A stretch of DNA of 64,000 nt from Streptomyces sp. A 4/2. Its GTDB lineage: Bacteria; Actinomycetota; Actinomycetes; Streptomycetales; Streptomycetaceae. Under the pieces are notes generated by a model. That model ran no database searches, was not told the origin of the DNA, and worked only from the letters and a program-made list of their open reading frames with translations. This document shows positions 1 through 8,722 of this stretch, in pieces. The stretch covers positions 1 to 64,000 of the forward strand of contig NZ_CALNVW010000007.1 in the NCBI RefSeq assembly GCF_940670765.1, in the 5' to 3' direction. Each line of letters begins with the position of its first letter. Position 1 is the first letter of the stretch. Position numbers and translations under genes: made by a program.

Positions 1-2327
1 GTCCTGCCCAGGGCGTCCACGGTGAATTCGGTAGGACCGTACAGATTGACCGCAAGCACTCCCGGGTCGGCCGCGAGCCGCGCCCACAACGACGGCCGTA
101 CCGCCTCACCACCCAGAACCATCAGCGAAGGACGGTGCCCGCCTTCGAGAAGGCCCAACTCGACGAGCTGTTCGAGCTGGGAAGGCGTCGACTCCAGTAC
201 GTCGATGCGCTCCTGGCGGAGGAAGTCGAGCAGCAGTTGGGTGTCCCGGCAGGTCTCGTCGTCCACGACCAGCAGCCGGTGCCCGTCGACCATCCACAGC
301 AGCTGGTCCCAGCTCGCGTCGAAGGATATGGAGAGGGTGTGCGCCACCCTCAGCCGGACGTCCCCGGCGAACTGCGCCATGGCGGCGAAGTGGGAACCGC
401 GGTGTGAACAGAACAGGTTCGCCAAGGAGTCGTGCCTGACCAGAACGCCCTTGGGCAGACCGGTCGAACCCGAGGTGAAGACGGTGTAGGCAAGGTCCGA
501 GGGCTGCGGAAGGGCGAGTTCCAACGGCTGCGCGAGAGGTGCCACACCCTTCAGGTCGAGGCGTGGCACCGAGGAGGCGACTGCCTCCGGCCCGACCCCG
601 GAGTCGACCACGAGCAGGCTGACCCCGGCCGCTTCGATCATGTGGCGGAACCGCTCGGGGGAGAGCTTGGCGTCCAGCGGTACGAGAACGGCGCCGGCCC
701 TGATGATTCCCAGCATCCCGATGAAGAGCCGTCCCGACCGCCCGGCCATGAGACCCACGCAGTCACCTCGCCCGACCCCCCGGCGGCCCAGTTCGGCGGC
801 GACCGCATCGACGGCATCGCCCAGTTCACCGAACGTCCACTGGTGATCCGCGTCCTCCAGTGCGACCTCCTGCGGCTGTGCGGCCACCTGCTCGTGGAGG
901 AAGCCGAGAACGGTGGCACCGGGAGCAACGTCGACCGAGGGCCCCCGCCCGTACTGGTCGAGCACCGCACGTTCGGTCCCCGGACGGAGCAGGGGCAGGT
1001 CCGAGACGCGCGCCGAGCCGGATTCGGCCAACGCCGTGAGCAGGGTGAGGAAGTATCCGGCGAACCTGGAGACGGTTTCCGCCTCGAACAGATCGACGCT
1101 GTAGTTGAAGGAGCCGCGCAAGCCCTGTTCGTCGTGGATCATGTCGAGCGAAAGATCGAAGAGCGTCGTCTGCTGCGGCGTCAGGACCTTCTCGGCCCTG
1201 GCTCCGTCCAGCAGTAGCTCTCCGGAGAACTCGGAGTCCAGGAGCTGGAACATCACCTGGACCAGCGGATTGACGCCGGAGACGCGATCCGGGTTCAGCG
1301 CTTCGACGAGCCGTTCGAACGGAAGCTCCCCGTTCTCCTGACCGGCGAGGACGCTCTCCCTGGTCCGTGCGACGAACTCCCGGACGGTCGGATCGTTCCG
1401 CAGGTCCCCACGGATCGCCAGCGTGTTGACGAACATGCCGATGACCGATTCCGCGCCTTCCTGGGTGCGCCCGCTCAGCGGGACGCCCACCACGAGGTCC
1501 TCCGCACCGGTCAGCCGGGACAGAAAGGCCTGGAAGGAAGCGAGAAGCACCATGAACATGGAAGACCTGGAGCTGTTGCCGAGCGCTTGCAGGCCCTTGA
1601 GGACAGCGTCCGGCACGGTGAACTCGCAGATCCCCGACACGGGGAAGAGGGCCGCCGTACGTGCCTTGTCCGCTGGGAGCTGGAGCAGGGCAGGCGCACC
1701 CGAGAGATGCCCGGTCCAGTAGTCCAGGTATTCGGCCGTGCGCTCCGCGTCCAGGAGTTCACGCTCCCAGACAGCGAAATCGACGTACTGCAGGTCCGGT
1801 TCTGCAAGCTCGGCGGGCTCCCCGGCCCGTTCAGCGCGGTAGAGCTCGGACAGCTCGGACAGCAGTAGTCCCATGGACCAGCCGTCGCAGACGATGTGGT
1901 GCGCCACCACGACCAGGACGTGGTCCTGCGGGGCGAGACGGCCGAGCCGGAGCCGGAGCAGGGGACCTGTTCCGAGGTCGAAGGGCTCGTCGGCCACCTG
2001 GTCCACGAACTCCCTGACCGCACCTTCGCCGTCCCGGGCGAAGTCGCTCTCCATGTCGTTCCGTGCCAGCACACCGGCGGACTCGCAGTCGGCGGGCGCC
2101 TCCTCGATCACTTGGGACGGCACGCCCGCCGCCTCGACGAAGCGCGTGCGAAAGGAGGCGTGCCGGGCCACGAGTGCGTCCACGGCCCGGGAGAGGGCCA
2201 CGAAGTCCAGCGGTCCAGAGACCCGGAAGACCTCTTTCACGTGGTAAGCGGTCCCCTCGGGCTCCATGCCCTGCAGGAACCAGAGCCGCTGTTGGGCGGA
2301 CGACATGGGAAAACGGTTTTCTGGCAT
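1..2327 (-). CDS. NRPS, condensation-adenylation part (runs off left edge)
   Basis: This is a partial nonribosomal peptide synthetase; only its N-terminal 775 or so codons lie in the window. A condensation domain fills about residues 5-440, with the catalytic HHIVCDGWS motif of the HHxxxDG type. It is followed by an adenylation domain whose A3 core reads FTSGSTGLPKG. The A5 core NLYGPTEFT lies just before the edge. Pocket residues from A4 to A5 read D-A-D-E-V-G-L-V-D. I do not recognise this code; the acidic residues at three lining positions hint at a basic side chain, which is inference. It starts 53 nt downstream of the MbtH-like gene, so the two are almost certainly co-transcribed. The start ATG at 2327 opens on MPENRFPMSSAQQRLWF, the usual beginning of a C domain. 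The carrier domain and anything beyond lie outside the window. Confidence 0.93.
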   Translation of the reverse strand, partial: MPENRFPMSSAQQRLWFLQGMEPEGTAYHVKEVFRVSGPLDFVALSRAVDALVARHASFRTRFVEAAGVPSQVIEEAPADCESAGVLARNDMESDFARDGEGAVREFVDQVADEPFDLGTGPLLRLRLGRLAPQDHVLVVVAHHIVCDGWSMGLLLSELSELYRAERAGEPAELAEPDLQYVDFAVWERELLDAERTAEYLDYWTGHLSGAPALLQLPADKARTAALFPVSGICEFTVPDAVLKGLQALGNSSRSSMFMVLLASFQAFLSRLTGAEDLVVGVPLSGRTQEGAESVIGMFVNTLAIRGDLRNDPTVREFVARTRESVLAGQENGELPFERLVEALNPDRVSGVNPLVQVMFQLLDSEFSGELLLDGARAEKVLTPQQTTLFDLSLDMIHDEQGLRGSFNYSVDLFEAETVSRFAGYFLTLLTALAESGSARVSDLPLLRPGTERAVLDQYGRGPSVDVAPGATVLGFLHEQVAAQPQEVALEDADHQWTFGELGDAVDAVAAELGRRGVGRGDCVGLMAGRSGRLFIGMLGIIRAGAVLVPLDAKLSPERFRHMIEAAGVSLLVVDSGVGPEAVASSVPRLDLKGVAPLAQPLELALPQPSDLAYTVFTSGSTGLPKGVLVRHDSLANLFCSHRGSHFAAMAQFAGDVRLRVAHTLSISFDASWDQLLWMVDGHRLLVVDDETCRDTQLLLDFLRQERIDVLESTPSQLEQLVELGLLEGGHRPSLMVLGGEAVRPSLWARLAADPGVLAVNLYGPTEFTVDALGR

Positions 2328-2380
2328 CTTGAGCAACTCCTCCGAAGGCCGTGGATCCGCTACGCCGAAACCTGGTCCGT

Positions 2381-2581
2381 TCATTGACCGATGGAGCGAT
2401 GCAAGCGACCGTTGGAAATGTCCTGCCATGTTTCCCGGATGTGGTTCAGACAGTTTTCCTTGCTTCCAGAGAATTCAGCCCGGTGCCACCCGAGCGGGAG
2501 CTGCTTCGAATCCGGCCAGATGGACATCTGGTTCCACTGGTTGACGACCACCACGAATTGGCCGTTCTCTTCATCGAACAT
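2381..2581 (-). CDS. MbtH-like protein
   Basis: This 66-residue protein is an MbtH-like chaperone. Such proteins bind NRPS adenylation domains and are often needed for their solubility or activity. The diagnostic spacing is present: SIWP near residue 21, PLGWH near residue 30, CLNHI near residue 44 and the following W. The usual Glu of the NxExQxS stretch is replaced by Trp (NQWNQMSIWP), a modest deviation. Its start overlaps the end of the upstream synthetase gene by 11 nt, which indicates translational coupling. A second synthetase gene follows after 53 nt, so this protein probably serves the adenylation domains on both sides. Confidence 0.95.
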   Translation of the reverse strand: MFDEENGQFVVVVNQWNQMSIWPDSKQLPLGWHRAEFSGSKENCLNHIRETWQDISNGRLHRSIGQ

Positions 2582-5500
2582 CGCGTGCTCCCAAGTTTTT
2601 CGAGGCTCCCGGTACGGGGCGTTTCTTCGCCTTTCTGGTCAGCCGACCAGCGAGGGCTTCGACTGCGGGAAAGTCGAAGAGTTCCCGCACAGTAAGCTCG
2701 TATCCCATCTCCGACCGCACCCGAAGGACCAGCCTGGTGGCCAGGAGCGAATGCCCGCCAAGGTCGAAGAAGTCGTCGTCGACTCCCGCTTCGTCGATCC
2801 CGAGGACGTCGGCGAAGAGCCGGCAGAGCGCTTCTTCCTTGGTCCGCCGATCGGCCTGCCCGTCCGGCGCCGCGGGGACGTCCCGGGCCTCATCGCCGAC
2901 GGCATCCCGGAGACTCGTCCCGGAGCCGACCCGCTCGAAGTGCCCGATGTCGATGCTCCCGATCGGAAGCCGGGGGTCGCCCATCGCCCCCTCGACCATC
3001 CTGACCAGGCATTCGGCCAGGCATTCCACGGTTCGCCGGTCGAACAAGTCCGTGGCGTACTCAATGCCGCAGTCCAGGCCGTACCGCGGACCCTCCGATA
3101 CCGGCGGCTCGTCAACAGTGACCAGCAGATCGAACCGGGCGACGTCGAGGCACCAGTCCAGAGCCGTGACGTCCAGGCCGGGCATCCGGATTTTCGCTAC
3201 GGCGTTGTTCTGAAAGGCCAGTACGACCTGGCACAGCGGGTGACGAGCGAGCGAGCGGGGCGGATTGAGCGCCTCGACCAGGTTCTCGAAGGGCAGATCC
3301 TCGTGCGCGAACGCGTTGAGATCGAATTCCCGGACCCGGGCGACCAGTTCCAGGAACGTGGGGTCTCCCGACGTGTCGGTCCGCAGGACCAGCGTATTGA
3401 CGAAGAACCCCACGAGGTCGTCCAACGAATCGTCGAACCGGCCGGCAACCGGACTTCCGATCGGAATGTCGGTCCCGCTGCCCAACCTGCTGAGAAGAGC
3501 GGCGAGCGCGGCCTGCATCACCATGAACACGCTCACACCGGCGGACGCGGCGAATTCCGTCATCCGGCGGTGGAGTTCCGGGTCCAGCCGGAAGTCGACG
3601 ACCTTCCCACGGAAGCTCGCGTGTGCCGGACGGGCGTAGTCGCACGGGAGATCCAGTTGATCAGGGATTCCCGCCAACGCCGTTGTCCAGAAGTCCAGTT
3701 GCCGCGAGGACAGGCTGTCCGGGATGTCCGTCCCACCCAGCGCCTCCCGCTGCCACAGCGCGAAGTCCGCGTACTGGACGGGAAGGGGTTCCGGCGGAGC
3801 GACCGGGCCCCCGGTCCGTGCGGTGTACGCGCGGACAAGGTCCCGGGCGAGGGGAGCCATGGACCATCCGTCACAGGCGATGTGGTGCAGAACCAACAGC
3901 AGGACGTGTTCGTCCGGGGCTATTCGGAGGAGACATGCACGCAGCGGGGGCTCGGCCGAGACATCGAAGCGCCGATTCTCGAACTCGGCCTGGAGCCTCG
4001 GCACATCGGCCGGCACGCACTCGACGACATCGGCCTCGGGCGGCCAGGCCCCGTCCGTCGCGAGCACCCGCTGATACGGCTCCCCGCCGTTCTCCGGAAA
4101 GACCGTACGCAGGCTTTCGTGGCGGCTCACCACGTCACCGATGGCCGCCCACAGAGCCGTGCGGTCGAGCGGCCCGCCGAGTCGCAGCGGGAACGGAATG
4201 TTGTACGTCGCGCCGGGGCCCTCGATCTGGTTGAGGAACCACATCCTGCGCTGGGCGAAAGACAGCGGTACGAGGTCCGGGCGGGCGACCGGAACCAGTT
4301 CACGACGTACGGCCGGCTCCTCACCGAGCTGGGCCACAAGGTCTTCGAGAACCGGGTGGTCGAAGACGCTTCGCACGGTCAGTTCGCGGTGCAGCACCGT
4401 CCGCGCCCGGGACACCAGGCGCATGGCGAGCAAGGAGTTCCCGCCCAGCTCGAAGAAGTCGTTCCCCAGTGCCACGTCCGGCACTTCCAGGACCTCCGCG
4501 ACCAGGCCGCACAGTGCCTTCTCGTCGGGGCTACGGGGAGCACGCCCCGTAGCGGTGGGCTGCAAGGCGGGGACGGGCAGCGCCTGCTTGTCCACCTTGC
4601 CGTTCGGCTTCATCGGCAGGGCGTCCAGCACCACGACGACGTGAGGCGTCATGTAGTCCGGAAGCCAGTCGCCGGCGAACTCCCGCAGCTCGCGCTGCCA
4701 GTCGTCGGAGTCCGCCGCGCAGACCACATAGGCGACCAGGCGGTCCTGGTGAGCGAGCACGACCGCCTGGGCCACACCTGGGTGGGTGTGCAGGACCCCT
4801 TCGATCTCCCCCGGTTCGATCCTGCGCCCGCGGATCTTCAGCTGGTCGTCCTTGCGGCCAAGGATCACCAGCCGTCCGTCGGGCAACAGCCGGCCGAGAT
4901 CACCGGTCCGGTACCGGACCCCCGCCGGGTGCTGGACGAAACGCCGCGCGGTCAGCGCGCGATCGCCCAGGTAGCCCTCGGCCAGCCCCGCGCCCCGGAC
5001 GCAGACCTCCCCCGGCTCTCCCGCGGGTACCTCGTTGCCCTCGTCGTCCAGTACGAGGATCTCCGCGCCCGGGATCGCCCGCCCGACCGTGACATCGGCA
5101 CCCGCAAGGAGTTCGGTGCCGGCGCACCATACGGCGGCTTCCGTCGGGCCGTAGGAGTTGTACAGGCGGGTGCCCGGTTGGAGCCGGTAGTGCTCGGCGA
5201 CCAGCGGTGCCGGGCACTGTTCACCAGCGACCAGCATGACGACCGGGCCCGTCGAAGGTTCGGGCAGCCTACGCAGCGCGGTGAGGTAGTGCGACGGAGT
5301 CATCGAGGTGTGTGAGACCCGGGTCCGGCCGCCGAGCACGGCGTCGACTGCTCGCATCACACCGTCGAGGGACTCGGGTGCCAACTCCAGGGTGCCGCCC
5401 GACGCGAGGGTCCACCAGATGGTGCCGAGCGAGGCGTCGAAGGACAGGGGCCAGAGCATGAGGAAGCGGCGGACCGGGTCCTCGTAGTGTCGCAGCCTGG

Positions 5501-6047
5501 CCAGCGTGGTGCTGGTGATGGCCCGGTGGGAGACAACGACACCCTTCGGCTCGCCGGTGGACCCCGAGGTGAAGATGATGTACGCGACATCGGCGGGACA
5601 GGGGCGGGAGGCCGGGCGGACTCCGCTTCGCCGGGCAACGACCACCGGCAGGCGGAGTACGGTGACGCGTTCCAGCGGACGCAGCCCTTCCGGCGTACTC
5701 AGTACCGCGACGGCCGAGGTGCGCTCGGCGATCAGGCGTAGACGGTTCGGCGGGGACTGCGGGTCGACGGGAACGTACACGGCACCGGCCTTCAGCACCG
5801 CCAACTGGGCCACCAGGGCGGCGGCGCTGCGACCGAAGGAGCTAAGCACGGCCTGGCCGGGCTCGACGCCCCGCGCCATGAGGTCCGCGGCCAGCGCATT
5901 CGCCTCACCGTCCAGTTCCCCATACGTCAGCTCGGCGTCCTCGGCCGCGACCGCGCAACGATCCGGGTGGAGATCCGCCCGGTACTCGAACATGGCGACC
6001 AGCGTTCGCTCGATATCGACTGACGGCGCTTCGGCACACAAGTACAC
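2571..6047 (-). CDS. NRPS with A-PCP-C-PCP architecture
   Basis: This 1158-residue synthetase has four domains: adenylation (about 10-480; FTSGSTGEPKG, NSYGPTEAA, YRTGDLG, PNGKVDK), carrier (about 505-575; FFELGGNSLL), condensation (about 590-1020; HHIACDGWS) and a second carrier (about 1070-1140; FFDLGGHSLL). The first domain is adenylation, so the protein can load its own starter. The second module (C-PCP) has no adenylation domain and must be charged in trans or by skipping. No thioesterase is present. Pocket residues read D-A-G-S-L-A-S-V-W; I have no confident substrate for this code. The start is a GTG at 6047 with no good ribosome binding site; the ATG at 5993 is an alternative. The two stand-alone adenylating enzymes nearby are natural candidates for charging the empty carrier. 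Confidence 0.95.
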   Translation of the reverse strand: MYLCAEAPSVDIERTLVAMFEYRADLHPDRCAVAAEDAELTYGELDGEANALAADLMARGVEPGQAVLSSFGRSAAALVAQLAVLKAGAVYVPVDPQSPPNRLRLIAERTSAVAVLSTPEGLRPLERVTVLRLPVVVARRSGVRPASRPCPADVAYIIFTSGSTGEPKGVVVSHRAITSTTLARLRHYEDPVRRFLMLWPLSFDASLGTIWWTLASGGTLELAPESLDGVMRAVDAVLGGRTRVSHTSMTPSHYLTALRRLPEPSTGPVVMLVAGEQCPAPLVAEHYRLQPGTRLYNSYGPTEAAVWCAGTELLAGADVTVGRAIPGAEILVLDDEGNEVPAGEPGEVCVRGAGLAEGYLGDRALTARRFVQHPAGVRYRTGDLGRLLPDGRLVILGRKDDQLKIRGRRIEPGEIEGVLHTHPGVAQAVVLAHQDRLVAYVVCAADSDDWQRELREFAGDWLPDYMTPHVVVVLDALPMKPNGKVDKQALPVPALQPTATGRAPRSPDEKALCGLVAEVLEVPDVALGNDFFELGGNSLLAMRLVSRARTVLHRELTVRSVFDHPVLEDLVAQLGEEPAVRRELVPVARPDLVPLSFAQRRMWFLNQIEGPGATYNIPFPLRLGGPLDRTALWAAIGDVVSRHESLRTVFPENGGEPYQRVLATDGAWPPEADVVECVPADVPRLQAEFENRRFDVSAEPPLRACLLRIAPDEHVLLLVLHHIACDGWSMAPLARDLVRAYTARTGGPVAPPEPLPVQYADFALWQREALGGTDIPDSLSSRQLDFWTTALAGIPDQLDLPCDYARPAHASFRGKVVDFRLDPELHRRMTEFAASAGVSVFMVMQAALAALLSRLGSGTDIPIGSPVAGRFDDSLDDLVGFFVNTLVLRTDTSGDPTFLELVARVREFDLNAFAHEDLPFENLVEALNPPRSLARHPLCQVVLAFQNNAVAKIRMPGLDVTALDWCLDVARFDLLVTVDEPPVSEGPRYGLDCGIEYATDLFDRRTVECLAECLVRMVEGAMGDPRLPIGSIDIGHFERVGSGTSLRDAVGDEARDVPAAPDGQADRRTKEEALCRLFADVLGIDEAGVDDDFFDLGGHSLLATRLVLRVRSEMGYELTVRELFDFPAVEALAGRLTRKAKKRPVPGASKNLGARDVR

Positions 6048-6315
6048 AATGGTTCACATCCATTTCTTCGCTGAGGCGCCGGACAGCAGATCGGGCGTGA
6101 CTTAATTGCCGATGAAAGCCATTGATTGTTCTGGCTCCGGCTCAGTTAAGCGCTCGGTCGATCATGACTCCGAGAAGTGATTCGTGTCGAGCACATGGAG
6201 GGTTCATCATTCTGCAGACTCCGCTTCCGGTAACAGCCGGACCTCTCTCCTCGACGATCTCGCCCGGTAGATTCTGGGCGTATCGGGGAAGCCGATGCCG
6301 ACGGGAGAATCACAT
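6048..6315. promoter_or_regulatory. Divergent promoter region of the NRPS operon and threonine adenylase
   Basis: This 268-bp non-coding stretch separates two divergently transcribed genes and is clearly less GC-rich than the flanking coding DNA. It should hold the promoter of the minus-strand synthetase operon and that of the plus-strand adenylation gene. I could not pick out a convincing -35/-10 pair or an obvious operator palindrome by eye. Confidence 0.5.
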
Positions 6316-7827
6316 ATGACAGAGCCGTCCACACTCCATGAGCGATTTCGTGAGGTCGCAACCAGATGGCCGGACCGGTGCGCCGTGTCCACGGGCACTG
6401 ACGCAGTGACCTACGGCCGACTTCGCGAGCTCGCCGACGAACTGTCCGACGCCCTGGCCGCGGAACTGAATGACGGTGAGGGCCTGGTCGCACTCAGGAT
6501 CGGCCGGAGCGTGCGGGCTCCCGCAGCGGTCTTGGGCGTCCTGCAGTCCGGCCGCGGCTACGTTCCGGTCGACCCGGACTACCCGGCGGCCCGTCAGCAG
6601 CACATTCTTCGTGACTCGGGAAGCGCCCTGGTCGTCACCGACAACGGCGTCGACGACGACGAGGTCCCGGTCGCCTCGGTCGGCCCCTTCGTGATTGCCC
6701 GCAGGCCGGCAGACCCCGGGCGGTCCCAGGTGCCGTCCGGCACCGCCTACGTCATCTACACGTCGGGATCCACCGGGACACCCAAGGGCTGCCTGGTCGG
6801 GCACGAGCACGTACTCGGGCTCTTCGACGCCGCCGGGAAGGTCTTCGACTTCGGCCCGGACGACGTCTGGACGGTCTTCCACAACTACAGCTTCGACTTC
6901 AGCGTCTGGGAACTGTGGGGCGCGCTGCTCCACGGCGGACGCGCCGTGATGGTCGGCCCTGCGGTCGCGGGCGACCCCGCGGCGTTCAAGGAACTGCTCG
7001 CCGAGGAATCCGTCAGTGTCCTCAACCAGGTCCCGTCGGTCTTCGGGCTGCTGACCCAGGAACTCGAACTCGCGCCCGTGGAGCTGCCGCGGCTGCGTCA
7101 TGTGATTTTCGGCGGTGAGGCGCTCCACGCGGACGACATCGGCCGCTGGAACACGGTCGCGGCCGCCCCGCGGGCGAAGCTGACGAACATGTACGGGACC
7201 ACGGAGACCACCGTGCATGTGACGTACTGCGAGCTGACCGAAGAACTGCTGGCCGAAGCGCCGGCGAGGACGACTCCCATCGGACACCCCCTGCCCCATC
7301 TCAAGGTAACGCTCGTCGACGACGGCGGTCTCCCCGTGCCCGACGGCGAACCGGGCGAGATGTGGGTCAGCGGCGCCGGCGTGAGCCACGGGTATCTCAA
7401 CCGTGACGCGTTGACCGCCGAGAAGTTCGTCGTCACCGAAGACGGCAGAAGGTGCTACCGCAGTGGCGATCAGGCGGTCCGAAGGCCCGACGGGAATCTC
7501 TATTACGTCGGCAGGAAGGACCAGCAGGTGAAACTACGCGGCTTCCGCATCGAACTCGGCGAGGTCGAGGCAGCCCTGCGGGCTCTCCCCGGCATCGGCT
7601 CGGCCGCCTGCGGGGTGGAGGAGAACCGCCACGGGGACGGGGTTCTCATCGCCTACGTGGTGCCGACCGTGGGCGCACCCGCGAGCAGCAAGGACATACG
7701 TGACGCGCTGACAGCCTGCCTGCCGGCCCATATGCGGCCGCAGCGCATCAAGTACCTCACGGAACTCCCGATCACCCCGCACGGAAAGCTCGACCGCACG
7801 GCTCTGCGCACCGCCGTCACCGCCTGA
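6316..7827 (+). CDS. Stand-alone NRPS adenylation enzyme, predicted L-threonine-activating
   Basis: This protein of about 503 residues is a single adenylation domain with no carrier or condensation domain. Cores are clear: YTSGSTGTPKG (A3), NMYGTTETT (A5), YRSGDQ (A7), KLRGFRIELGEVE (A8) and PHGKLDR (A10, with the catalytic Lys). Pocket residues read D-F-W-N-I-G-M-V-H, the well-known threonine code. It should therefore form threonyl-AMP and load it onto a carrier elsewhere, such as the A-less second module of the adjacent synthetase. The ATG at 6316 is preferred over the one at 6295 because GGGAGA lies 7 nt upstream. It is the only plus-strand gene of the cluster seen here. Free-standing Thr adenylases in other pathways feed halogenases or beta-modifying enzymes, but no halogenase is visible here. 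Confidence 0.93.
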   Translation: MTEPSTLHERFREVATRWPDRCAVSTGTDAVTYGRLRELADELSDALAAELNDGEGLVALRIGRSVRAPAAVLGVLQSGRGYVPVDPDYPAARQQHILRDSGSALVVTDNGVDDDEVPVASVGPFVIARRPADPGRSQVPSGTAYVIYTSGSTGTPKGCLVGHEHVLGLFDAAGKVFDFGPDDVWTVFHNYSFDFSVWELWGALLHGGRAVMVGPAVAGDPAAFKELLAEESVSVLNQVPSVFGLLTQELELAPVELPRLRHVIFGGEALHADDIGRWNTVAAAPRAKLTNMYGTTETTVHVTYCELTEELLAEAPARTTPIGHPLPHLKVTLVDDGGLPVPDGEPGEMWVSGAGVSHGYLNRDALTAEKFVVTEDGRRCYRSGDQAVRRPDGNLYYVGRKDQQVKLRGFRIELGEVEAALRALPGIGSAACGVEENRHGDGVLIAYVVPTVGAPASSKDIRDALTACLPAHMRPQRIKYLTELPITPHGKLDRTALRTAVTA

Positions 7828-7835
7828 CGCGGTAC

Positions 7836-7863
7836 GCGGCCCCGGATCCTGGTCCGGGGCCGC
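7836..7863. terminator. Hairpin terminator between convergent genes
   Basis: A perfect 11-bp inverted repeat, GCGGCCCCGGA and TCCGGGGCCGC, is separated by a 6-nt loop. It begins 9 nt after the threonine adenylase stop and ends 3 nt before the stop of the convergent hydrolase gene. It probably terminates transcription from both sides. Confidence 0.75.
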
Positions 7864-7866
7864 GCA

Positions 7867-8709
7867 TCAGGCCTGATCCTCGCGATGAAGCCGCTCGGCG
7901 GCGAACGCGAGTGAGAAGGGCAGGGACCGGTCCAGGAATCGCAGGTCGTGCCCTCCTTCGCGTTCGTGGTACTCGAAGTCGATACCCGATCCCTCGATCT
8001 TCAGCGCCATGTTCCGGTTCATGCCGATGATCCGCGCATAGTCCTGCGACCCGACGTCGAAATACAGGGACAGATCCGGGCCGCCCGTGTACGAATCCAT
8101 CATCCTGAAGGGGTTGTACCGAAGCCGTACCGGGCTTCCCGGTGGCCCCCAGACCCGCTCGTGGGCCGCTGTCGAGGGAATGGCGGAATCTCGGTTCTGA
8201 CGCATCTCGGAGTAGGGGTCACCCACTCTGAGTGGCGCTTCGAAAGCTCCGGCGTGACTGATTACCGTGGAGAACAGGCCCGGGTGCCTCAGGGCTTGCA
8301 TCAGGGCCGTGGCACCTCCCATGGAGAATCCGCCGATGGCCCTGCGCCCCTTTCTCACATCCGCCCCTATATTCTCATCGGCGAAGGGCACCACCTCGCC
8401 GATGAGATAGTCCTCGTATCTCATGCCTCTATGGTCGTTGATGAACCACCGGCGGCCACTCTCCGGAATAACGACCATGAGATCCAGGCCCGCGAGGTGT
8501 TCGATCAGACGAGTGCGCTGCAGCCAGGTCAGCCTGGTTCCACCGAATCCGTGCAGCAGAAACAGCACGGGAAGCGCAGAATCCAAGGAATTTCGCCGTA
8601 CGGGTCTGAGCACGCTGACCCGTTTGTCGCAGTCGAGCGCGCGGCTCGGCCATTCCCAGGTTTCCACCTCTTGCGACAGGAGCTGATATTTCTCTATGAG
8701 CCGGTACAC
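7867..8709 (-). CDS. Alpha/beta hydrolase of the esterase D / S-formylglutathione hydrolase type
   Basis: This serine hydrolase of about 280 residues has the nucleophile elbow GFSMGG and a C-terminal GGHD that supplies the catalytic His. An oxyanion-region HGFGG lies near the N-terminal third. The fold resembles esterase D and mycolyl-transferase-like proteins. I chose GTG 8709, 13 nt after the stop of the upstream adenylation gene. A longer frame to 8778 would begin with TTG inside that gene and adds residues with no hydrolase character. As the last gene of the operon, and with no thioesterase in the visible synthetases, it may release or edit the product. Detoxification or removal of a protecting acyl group are alternatives. 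The role is inferred from position only. Confidence 0.8.
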   Translation of the reverse strand: MYRLIEKYQLLSQEVETWEWPSRALDCDKRVSVLRPVRRNSLDSALPVLFLLHGFGGTRLTWLQRTRLIEHLAGLDLMVVIPESGRRWFINDHRGMRYEDYLIGEVVPFADENIGADVRKGRRAIGGFSMGGATALMQALRHPGLFSTVISHAGAFEAPLRVGDPYSEMRQNRDSAIPSTAAHERVWGPPGSPVRLRYNPFRMMDSYTGGPDLSLYFDVGSQDYARIIGMNRNMALKIEGSGIDFEYHEREGGHDLRFLDRSLPFSLAFAAERLHREDQA

Positions 8710-8722
8710 GCCGTCACCGCCA

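Noticed and set aside
2391..5315. Long open plus-strand frame opposite the A-PCP-C-PCP synthetase
   Set aside because: It is the antisense shadow of a high-GC gene. The translation is rich in Arg, Pro and Gly with no domain, while the minus strand has complete NRPS motifs.
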